64,000 nucleotides of DNA from an uncultured Faecalibacterium sp. GTDB lineage: Bacteria > Bacillota > Clostridia > Oscillospirales > Ruminococcaceae. Of this stretch, positions 26,246-32,591 are shown piece after piece; within the stretch, counting starts at the first letter, position 1; each line of letters begins with the position of its first letter. The notes beneath the pieces were generated by a model. That model saw only the letters and a list, made by a program, of their open reading frames with translations. It was not told the DNA's origin and did no database searches. Location of the stretch: the NCBI GenBank assembly GCA_934511465.1, contig CAKSWG010000006.1, positions 11,889-75,888 on the forward strand. The letters run 5' to 3'. The position numbers and the translations under genes are program-made.

Positions 26246-26281
26246 CGCTGTTTGGCGCTGTACGGCAAACTGGAATTTTTG

Positions 26282-26689
26282 TTATTCTACGATACCTTCA
26301 ATATAGCTGTAATCAATATTTCCCTTTGTAACAGAATAGAAAAATGGATCTTTTCTAATTGTATCATCTGAATTGATAATAAAATTATTCCAATCGCCTG
26401 CCTCGTTGCCATCAGACAAATAAATAGTAACTTTGAAACTATATCCCATATATCCCAAAGACGGCTTTGACCGCTTTAATTCGACGCCATTCAAATTTTC
26501 GACAATATGCTGAATCTGCTCTTTGTCGGTAATATGTGTTGCGTTTCCGCTATTGCCATTGAAAACAACTATTTCCATGACCTCATTAGGGTCTAAGTCC
26601 ATCAAGTCGAGTGGAATATTAAACCATACAACAATGCCCATCAAAAGAATTATCACAACAGACAGCAATATGATGATTTTCTTTTTCAT
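26282..26689 (-). CDS. AT-rich membrane-anchored hypothetical protein
   Basis: The 135-residue protein has a strongly hydrophobic N-terminus (MKKKIIILLSVVIILLMGIV) that would anchor or export it. The rest is a small soluble domain rich in Asn, Asp and Ile without a known motif. The start has an AAAGGAG site. Codon use is clearly AT-rich, unlike clpE and gltX on either side, which suggests horizontal gain of a single gene. There is no transposase nearby. Confidence 0.65.
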   Translation of the reverse strand: MKKKIIILLSVVIILLMGIVVWFNIPLDLMDLDPNEVMEIVVFNGNSGNATHITDKEQIQHIVENLNGVELKRSKPSLGYMGYSFKVTIYLSDGNEAGDWNNFIINSDDTIRKDPFFYSVTKGNIDYSYIEGIVE

Positions 26690-26792
26690 ATCAGCTCAAC
26701 TCCTTTGTCAACTTCCAGTTTGTTGAATCGAGTATAGCATAGTGCGAACAAAAGGAAAAGGGTTAGATGTGAATGCATGATGTTATCCCGCA

Positions 26793-26821
26793 TTGACAAA
26801 ACTGCGCAGAATCAGTACAAT
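26793..26821 (+). promoter_or_regulatory. Promoter of gltX
   Basis: TTGACA (26793-26798) and TACAAT (26816-26821) are separated by 17 bases, about 50 bases before the start codon. Confidence 0.8.
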
Positions 26822-26873
26822 AAAACATAGCTATCCGCAAATTTTTTGCATGAGAATAAAGGAGCGTTTTTCT

Positions 26874-28337
26874 ATGCCGAGCAATAAAGTCCGCACCCGT
26901 TTTGCGCCGTCGCCCACGGGTTATATGCACGTTGGCAACCTGCGCACTGCCCTGTACACCTACCTGATGGCAAAGCACGAGGATGGCACCTTCATCCTGC
27001 GCATCGAGGATACCGATCAGGGCCGCTATGTGGAGGGCGCTGTGGATGTCATCTACAACACCCTGCGGGAGACCGGCCTGCTGTGGGACGAAGGCCCGGA
27101 CATCGGCGGCCCCGTGGGCCCCTATGTGCAGAGTGAGCGCATGGGCATGTTCAAGCAGTATGCCGAACAGCTGGTGGCCGAGGGCAAGGCATACTACTGC
27201 TTCTGCACCGAGGAGCGTCTGGAAGCCCTGCACGCCGAGCAGCGCGCCAACGGCGAGATGACCCACTACGACGGCTGCTGCCGCGACCTGCCCAAGGAGG
27301 AAGTGGAAAAGCGCCTTGCCGCCGGGGAACCCTATGTTATCCGCCAGAAGATCCCCAAAGAGGGCGTGACCGGCTTTGACGATGTGGTGTACGGCCACAT
27401 CGAGGTGAACAACAGCGAGATGGACGACCAGATCCTCATCAAGACCGACGGCATGCCCACCTATAACTTTGCCAACGTGGTGGACGACCACCTCATGGGC
27501 ATCACCCACGTGATCCGCGGCAGTGAGTATCTGTCCTCCACCCCCAAGTACAACCTGCTGTATCAGGCCTTTGGCTGGGAGATCCCCACCTATATCCACT
27601 GCCCGCCGGTGATGAAGGACGCCCAGAACAAGCTGTCCAAGCGCAACGGCGACGCCAGCTATCAGGATCTGGTGGCAAAGGGCTACCTGACCGAGGCCGT
27701 GCTGAACTACATTTGCCTGCTGGGCTGGAGCCCCAAGGGCGAGTATGCCGAGCAGGAGATCTTCTCCCTGCCGGAGCTGGTCAAGATCTGGTCTCCGGAC
27801 GGCATCTCCAAGTCTCCCGCCATCTTCGACCCCCTCAAGCTGCGGGCCATCAACGCGGAATATATCCGCCGCCTGTCGCCTGAGGAGTTCCAGCAGAAGG
27901 CGGAGCCGTGGATCGATCAGGCCGTGCACACCCCCATTGACAAAAAGCTGCTGTGCGCCAATTTGCAGCCCCGGTGCGAGGTGCTGGGCGAGATCCCCGA
28001 GCAGCTGGATTTCTTTGACGCCATGCCGGAGTACGATGTGAGCCTGTATGCCAACAAGAAGCAGAAGACCACCCCGGAGACCGCCAAGGAAGCCTTGGAA
28101 GCTCTGCTGCCGGTGCTGGAAAATGCAGACTTTAAGAACCGGGATGCCGTGTTCGATGCCTGCAAGGCCAAGGCCGAAGAGCTGGGCAAGAAGAACGGCT
28201 GGCTGCTGTACCCGCTGGGCATCGCCCTTTCCGGCAAGCAGCGCACCCCCGGCGGCGGCACCGACCTTGCCTGCATGATGGGCCGTGAGACCACCCTTGC
28301 CCGCGTCAAAGCGGCAATTGAAAAGCTGAACGGCTGA
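26874..28337 (+). CDS. gltX: Glutamate--tRNA ligase
   Basis: The 487-residue enzyme charges tRNA-Glu. The class I signature is APSPTGYMHVGNLRT (HVGN in place of HIGH) and the KMSKS counterpart is KLSKRNG near residue 245. The C-terminal anticodon-binding helical domain is complete. The ATG at 26874 has an AAAGGAG site and begins at the conserved N-terminus. It is a single-gene unit between a promoter and a terminator. Confidence 0.96.
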   Translation: MPSNKVRTRFAPSPTGYMHVGNLRTALYTYLMAKHEDGTFILRIEDTDQGRYVEGAVDVIYNTLRETGLLWDEGPDIGGPVGPYVQSERMGMFKQYAEQLVAEGKAYYCFCTEERLEALHAEQRANGEMTHYDGCCRDLPKEEVEKRLAAGEPYVIRQKIPKEGVTGFDDVVYGHIEVNNSEMDDQILIKTDGMPTYNFANVVDDHLMGITHVIRGSEYLSSTPKYNLLYQAFGWEIPTYIHCPPVMKDAQNKLSKRNGDASYQDLVAKGYLTEAVLNYICLLGWSPKGEYAEQEIFSLPELVKIWSPDGISKSPAIFDPLKLRAINAEYIRRLSPEEFQQKAEPWIDQAVHTPIDKKLLCANLQPRCEVLGEIPEQLDFFDAMPEYDVSLYANKKQKTTPETAKEALEALLPVLENADFKNRDAVFDACKAKAEELGKKNGWLLYPLGIALSGKQRTPGGGTDLACMMGRETTLARVKAAIEKLNG

Positions 28338-28354
28338 TTTTTTGCAAAATAACA

Positions 28355-28394
28355 CAAAGCCCTGCGGTATTTTGAATGCCGCAGGGCTTTTTTG
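28355..28394 (+). terminator. Terminator of gltX
   Basis: AAAGCCCTGCGG and CCGCAGGGCTTT form the stem, and six T follow. Confidence 0.9.
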
Positions 28395-28521
28395 CGTCTT
28401 TGGGCCGGTTTGCGGCAGAACACTGCACCGCGCCAAAAATCGCCGCGCGCCTGCGCTACAGTATATGCAGAAAGCGCGGGGCACAGAACCACAACGCCCC
28501 GCCGGAAAGCGGGGATCACCT

Positions 28522-30810
28522 ATGACAGAGCGGATGGGTCTTGTAACAGTGGGGCGGCAGAGCGGACAGCGGGCCGCGCTGGCAAAGCGGGCAGAGCTGC
28601 GCCCGGCAGCCCGCAGGCTGGCAGCGGTGGCCGTGGGCTTTGCGGGCGGCTGGGCCGTTTTGTACGGTGCGCTGATGCCCTTTGGCCTTGGCCTTGTGCT
28701 GGGCTTTGCGGAGGATTGCTTTGCGCCCTGCGCGGCGGGTGCGGCGCTGGGGGTGCTGCTGCACGGCTTTGGGGCGCTTTCGCTGCAAAGCATCTGCGTG
28801 CTGTGTGCGCTGGGTGCTGCTGTGGCGGCGCGGTGGATGGGGGCCAAAGCACTGGCCCCGGCGGCACTGGCGGGCTGCGGCACGCTGGTGGGGGTGGCGG
28901 CGTGCTTTGCCTTTGGCGGCGAGGGCGTGGAGCTGGTGTTCTACAGCGCGGCGGATGCCCTGCTGGCCGCCGCCATGGGCCTTTGCATGCGGCGCTTTGC
29001 GCCGGAAAAGCCGGGTGCCGGGATGCTTCTGGTGGGCGCTGCTGTGGCGGCGGCGCTGGGCAGCATACAGCTGTGGCAGCTGCTGCCGGGCGTGATCGCC
29101 TGCGCAGCGCTGGAACTGTATCTGTGCAGCAAGGCACAGGCCAAAGCGGCCCTTGCCGCCAGCGCCGTGCTGGGGGCAGCGTTGTGTGCAGCAAGCCCGG
29201 CGCAGAGCATTGCGGCGGCGGGCCTTGCCTGTGCCACGGCAGCAGCGGCGGTGCTGGCACCCGGACGCCGCATGGAAGCGCTGGCAGCTTATGCGGGCGG
29301 CTGCGTGACCGGCGCGCTGTGCGTCCAGCCGCCCGGGAGCGCGTTCCAATACCTGCTGAACGTCTGCATCGGCATTACGATTGTGGCGGCACTGCCGGCG
29401 CGGTGGCTGGTGCCGGAGCCGGAGGAAGCGCCGCAGGCCCGGCCTGCCCAGCGCCCGCAGTACAGCGCTGCCGCTACCCGGCTGGAACAGGTGTCCCAGA
29501 GCCTTGCCTCCCTGGCCGAGACCGTGAACGATGTCTACGACACCCTGCCGCACCGGTGTGAGGATTTCCGCTGGGTGATCGATAACACCCATGATACGCT
29601 CTGTTTTAACTGCGGGCGGCGGGAACAGTGCTGGAAGCAGGAATATGCCGCCACGCGGGAGGGCATGGAAGCCCTGCGCCCGCTGCTGGAACAGAATGGC
29701 GGGCTGGAAGCTGCCCAATTGCCCGGGCAATTGAGCCGCTGCATCCACCCGGCGGCACTGTGCGCGGCGGCAAGCCGCTCCTTTGCGCTGTACCGCAGCC
29801 GCAAGGAAGCCCGCCTCCACGCCGAAGCCATGCGCACCGCCCTGACCGAACAATACAGCGCGGTGGCCGAAGCGCTGGGCGTTTTGGGCGAGCAGCTGGG
29901 CCGCCCGGGCGACCCGGAACCCTACAGATCCAGCCGGGTGGCGGACTTTTTTGCGCAGCTTGGCACGCCGCCGCAGGAGTGCGCCGTTACGCTGGACGAT
30001 CTGGGCCGCACCCATGCGGCGGTCACGCTGCCGCGCACCCGCTTCTCGGCGCAGGAGCTGGCCGCGCTGGCTGTGGAGGTGGGCCGCATCTGCCGCCGCA
30101 CGCTGGAAGTGCCGCAGGTGCTCTCCTGCAAGGGGCTCACCACCCTGCTGTTCTGCGAAAAGCCTGCCCTGCGGGCGGTGTTCGGCATGGCGGGCGCGGC
30201 GGCGCGGGGCAGCATTTCCGGCGACGCGGTGCAGCAGTTTTGCAGCCCGGCGGCGGCACAGATGATCCTGTGCGACGGCATGGGCACCGGCAGGCCCGCC
30301 GCCGTGGACGGCAACCTTGCCGCCGAGCTGACGGCCCGGCTGCTGAAGGCGGGCTTTACCGCCGAGCTGGCGGCAAGGCTTGTCAACGTGGCCCTTGCTC
30401 TCAAGAGCGAGGATGAGAGCGGTGCCACGCTGGACCTGATCAGCGTGGACCTTTACACCGGCACGGCAAGGCTGTTCAAGGCAGGTGCGGCACCGGGCTT
30501 TCTTGTGCACGGCGGGCGGGTGCGGGCCGTAGGCGACACCAGCCTGCCGGTGGGCATTCTGGGCGGCGTGAACGGCCAGAGCCGGGTGGTGCACCTGACC
30601 GCCGGAGATTATGCGGTGCTGGTGTCGGACGGGCTGTTGGTGGACGGCCCCGGCTGGGTGGCAAAGCAGCTGGAGCTTTCCGCCGCCGCTGGCGAAGCAC
30701 CGGACGAAATTGCCAAAACGCTGGTGGAAACAGCCCGCGTGCGCGCCCAAAAGACCGGCAGGCCGGACGATATCACGGCGGCGGTGCTGCGGCTGGAAAA
30801 ATGCAGCTGA
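28522..30810 (+). CDS. spoIIE: Stage II sporulation protein E-like serine phosphatase
   Basis: The 762-residue protein has a long hydrophobic N-terminal region (about ten helices, residues 30-300), a middle region and a C-terminal PP2C phosphatase domain. Phosphatase motifs are ILCDGMGTG, VLVSDGLL and PDDITAAVLRLE. SpoIIE dephosphorylates SpoIIAA to release sigma-F in the forespore. All phosphatase motifs look intact. The ATG at 28522 has only a weak GGGGA site and the frame is open upstream. The middle cysteines (CFNCGRREQCW) are also kept from the family. If the host is a Faecalibacterium, it is described as non-sporulating, so the role is open. Confidence 0.9.
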   Translation: MTERMGLVTVGRQSGQRAALAKRAELRPAARRLAAVAVGFAGGWAVLYGALMPFGLGLVLGFAEDCFAPCAAGAALGVLLHGFGALSLQSICVLCALGAAVAARWMGAKALAPAALAGCGTLVGVAACFAFGGEGVELVFYSAADALLAAAMGLCMRRFAPEKPGAGMLLVGAAVAAALGSIQLWQLLPGVIACAALELYLCSKAQAKAALAASAVLGAALCAASPAQSIAAAGLACATAAAAVLAPGRRMEALAAYAGGCVTGALCVQPPGSAFQYLLNVCIGITIVAALPARWLVPEPEEAPQARPAQRPQYSAAATRLEQVSQSLASLAETVNDVYDTLPHRCEDFRWVIDNTHDTLCFNCGRREQCWKQEYAATREGMEALRPLLEQNGGLEAAQLPGQLSRCIHPAALCAAASRSFALYRSRKEARLHAEAMRTALTEQYSAVAEALGVLGEQLGRPGDPEPYRSSRVADFFAQLGTPPQECAVTLDDLGRTHAAVTLPRTRFSAQELAALAVEVGRICRRTLEVPQVLSCKGLTTLLFCEKPALRAVFGMAGAAARGSISGDAVQQFCSPAAAQMILCDGMGTGRPAAVDGNLAAELTARLLKAGFTAELAARLVNVALALKSEDESGATLDLISVDLYTGTARLFKAGAAPGFLVHGGRVRAVGDTSLPVGILGGVNGQSRVVHLTAGDYAVLVSDGLLVDGPGWVAKQLELSAAAGEAPDEIAKTLVETARVRAQKTGRPDDITAAVLRLEKCS

Positions 30811-30828
30811 GCGTTCACACAAACTTCG

Positions 30829-30857
30829 TTGATTTTCGACCGGAGAGAAGGTATACT
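30829..30857 (+). promoter_or_regulatory. Promoter of the pectinesterase-like gene
   Basis: TTGATT (30829-30834) and TATACT (30852-30857) are spaced by 17 bases, 35 bases before the start. Confidence 0.7.
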
Positions 30858-30892
30858 ATGGAAGCATAGAAACAAAACGGGAGGGCAGAAAC

Positions 30893-31840
30893 ATGCTTAC
30901 CATAACCGTGGCGCAGGATGGCAGCGGCGATTTTGCTTCGGTGTCCGAAGCAGTGCTGGCCGTGCCCAATAACTATATGGCGAAAATCTACATCGGGCCG
31001 GGTACGTACCGGGAAAAGCTGGTCTGCGAAAAACAGGATATCACCCTGATCGGCGCAGGCATGGACAGCACCCGCATCGTGTGGGGCGATGGCGGCAGGC
31101 TGCCGCATCCGGACGGCAGGCCCACCCACACCTTCCGCAGCTATACCGCTTTTTTCCGGGGGATAGAACTGCGGGTGCAGGGTCTGACCATTGAGAACGA
31201 TGCCGGCCCCGGGGCCAAAGTGGGGCAGGCCGTGGCGGCTTATGTGGACTGCTCCAATACCGTCTTTGAGAACGTGCGGCTGCTGGGCAATCAGGATACG
31301 CTGTTCTGCGCCCCGCTGCCGGAAAAAGAGCGCGAGAAGGACGGCTTCCTTGGCCCGGGCCTTTTTGCGCCCCGCCGCCCGACGGCCCAGTATTACCGGA
31401 ACTGCGAGATCGCAGGCGATATCGATTTTATCTTTGGCGGTGCGGACGCCCTGTTTGAACAGTGCACCATCCGCACTGTGAACAACCACCTGCCTGCAAG
31501 CTACGTCACGGCACCGTCCGGCAGCGCCGATGGCATCGGCTTTGTGTTCTGGGACTGCGACTTTGTCTCGGACAACTGCCCGGCGGGCACCGTGTTTCTG
31601 GGCAGGCCGTGGCGGCCCACCGGTAAAACGGCCGTGCTGGACTGCCGCCTTGGCGCACACATTGCGCCGGAGGGCTTTTCCGCATGGCAGAGCCGCACCG
31701 ACTCGGCCCTTGCCTGCTTTGCAGAAGCGGGCAGCACCGGCGAGGGCACCGCACAGCGCGGCGCGTGGGTGAAGCAGCTGGACAGCGTACAGGCTGCCGC
31801 ACTGCTCAAAACTGCACGGAAAATATGCAGACCGGAATAA
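30893..31840 (+). CDS. Pectinesterase family protein without signal peptide
   Basis: The 315-residue protein is a right-handed beta-helix of the pectin methylesterase family. Motifs are GNQDTLF with Gln134 and Asp135, GDIDFIFGGADALFE with Asp178, and LGRPWRP with the catalytic arginine, so the active site seems complete. There is no signal peptide, so it would act inside the cell, probably on imported methylated oligogalacturonides. Ribosome site GGGAGG. A 53-residue membrane protein gene follows 36 bases later. Confidence 0.88.
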   Translation: MLTITVAQDGSGDFASVSEAVLAVPNNYMAKIYIGPGTYREKLVCEKQDITLIGAGMDSTRIVWGDGGRLPHPDGRPTHTFRSYTAFFRGIELRVQGLTIENDAGPGAKVGQAVAAYVDCSNTVFENVRLLGNQDTLFCAPLPEKEREKDGFLGPGLFAPRRPTAQYYRNCEIAGDIDFIFGGADALFEQCTIRTVNNHLPASYVTAPSGSADGIGFVFWDCDFVSDNCPAGTVFLGRPWRPTGKTAVLDCRLGAHIAPEGFSAWQSRTDSALACFAEAGSTGEGTAQRGAWVKQLDSVQAAALLKTARKICRPE

Positions 31841-31876
31841 AATGATGAAATATAAAAAGATGTATAAGGATATGCT

Positions 31877-32038
31877 ATGAAAAAACTGCCGAATTCTGTC
31901 AAATGGCTCATCATTCTGGTGGTGCTGGCCGCAATGGGTGCGATGATGTGGGCCGTGAACGACCGCGCTTCCCGGGTGGAGATGCCCGCACCGGACAATA
32001 CATTCGGGATCTACCGCACGGCGGATTCCGGTACGTAA
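31877..32038 (+). CDS. 53-residue single-pass membrane protein
   Basis: A short gene begins MKKLPNSVKWLIILVVLAAM and has one membrane helix (about residues 9-27) followed by a polar tail ending in TADSGT. AAGGA lies nine bases before the ATG. A terminator hairpin follows the stop. I do not recognise it. It probably shares a transcript with the pectinesterase-like gene. Confidence 0.6.
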   Translation: MKKLPNSVKWLIILVVLAAMGAMMWAVNDRASRVEMPAPDNTFGIYRTADSGT

Positions 32039-32078
32039 AGAAAAAGCGGCATTCGGAAGCGCAGTGTGCTTCGCTTTT
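32039..32078 (+). terminator. Terminator after the small membrane protein
   Basis: AAAAAGCG pairs with CGCTTTTTT and an inner GAAGC/GCTTC stem closes the loop; a T run follows. Confidence 0.7.
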
Positions 32079-32135
32079 TTGCACCATTGCCAAAAATCCT
32101 GCATAAAATTCGGCGCAGGATGTGGCGGCCGGCTC

Positions 32136-32164
32136 TTGCCAAGAAGCGCAAAAACTGGTATATT
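32136..32164 (+). promoter_or_regulatory. Promoter of the riboswitch leader
   Basis: TTGCCA (32136-32141) and TATATT (32159-32164) are 17 bases apart. Transcription would start near 32171, just before the aptamer-like sequence. Confidence 0.65.
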
Positions 32165-32171
32165 CTGGGTA

Positions 32172-32262
32172 TAGATATCATTGGCAGATCCGCTGCAAGG
32201 CGGGGATGCAAAGCGACAGGGGCCAGCCTGCAAAGGTTCGAGCCAGCCGGCTGCAAGCCGCC
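32172..32262 (+). ncRNA. Candidate GEMM-I (cyclic di-GMP class I) riboswitch aptamer
   Basis: The conserved order of GEMM-I elements is present: TTGGCAGATCC (32181-32190), a stem CCGCT/GGCGG closed by a GCAA tetraloop (32190-32203), GGATGCAAAGC (32204-32214, consensus GAYGCAAAGC), a GGGGCC segment, a second small stem AGCCT-GCAA-AGGTT, and CAGCCGGCTGC (32244-32254) that can close P1 with GGCAG. The G just before the C of GGC matches the position preferred for cyclic di-GMP over cGAMP. The call rests on remembered consensus only. Covariance-model scoring would decide it. Confidence 0.6.
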
Positions 32263-32273
32263 GGCCCATTGGA

Positions 32274-32328
32274 CCGGTGCTTCTCAGGGCTGCTTTGCGT
32301 TGGAACTGCCAAAGCAAAGGAGAACCGG
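32274..32328 (+). promoter_or_regulatory. Hairpin sequestering the ribosome site of the short ORF
   Basis: CCGG (32274-32277) and TTCTC (32281-32285) can pair with GAGAA (32320-32324) and CCGG (32325-32328), and TGCTTTG (32291-32297) pairs with CAAAGCA (32310-32316). The AAAGGAG ribosome site (32316-32322) lies partly in this stem. An alternative stem, CCGG at 32261-32264 with CCGG at 32274-32277, would free it, so this looks like an expression platform. Confidence 0.5.
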
Positions 32329-32330
32329 CT

Positions 32331-32420
32331 GTGAAAAAGGGCTTGACAACGTGCGCTTTTGCGGACATGCTTAAAGAGCAGAGCAGAGCAGAGCAGAGCA
32401 GAGCAGAGCAGAGTAAGTGA
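32331..32420 (+). CDS. 29-residue leader ORF with in-frame pentanucleotide repeat
   Basis: A GTG start sits eight bases after AAAGGAG. The predicted peptide is VKKGLTTCAFADMLK followed by a repeating EQSRA motif made by seven full copies of AGAGC plus four bases, ending at TGA 32418-32420. The repeat unit is not a multiple of three, so copy-number change shifts the frame. With one more unit the frame stays open to 32533, across the terminator hairpin; with one fewer it stops at 32414. The peptide itself has no recognisable function. Confidence 0.5.
   Translation: MKKGLTTCAFADMLKEQSRAEQSRAEQSK
32375..32413 (+). repeat. Pentanucleotide tandem repeat (AGAGC), 7.8 copies
   Basis: Seven perfect AGAGC units and a final AGAG run from 32375 to 32413 with no interruption. 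Perfect short tandem repeats of this type are prone to slipped-strand mispairing. Confidence 0.97.
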
Positions 32421-32470
32421 AACTCTGCCCGTTTGTGGTGCGTCCATTTCTGGCTGGGTAAATAACTATT

Positions 32471-32528
32471 GCAAAAAAAGACGCTGTTCCGGCGTGGTGA
32501 AAACCATGCCGGGGCAGCGTCTTTTTGC
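32471..32528 (+). terminator. Strong terminator between the leader ORF and the surface protein
   Basis: AAAAAGACGCTG and CAGCGTCTTTTT form the outer stem and CCGGC/GCCGG the inner one, followed by a T run. It lies 50 bases after the current stop of the leader ORF and 63 bases before the surface protein start. Confidence 0.9.
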
Positions 32529-32591
32529 GTTTTGAGCCGGAAATTGGGGCCGGACAAAACGAAAATATTATACAAACAGGAGGATAAAACG

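Noticed and set aside
32343..32371. TTGACA followed after 17 bases by CATGCT as a promoter
   Set aside because: The -10 matches only three of six positions, and the segment lies inside the short leader ORF.
32375..32413. AGAGC repeat as a CRISPR-like array
   Set aside because: The units are five bases long with no spacers, so it is a simple tandem repeat.
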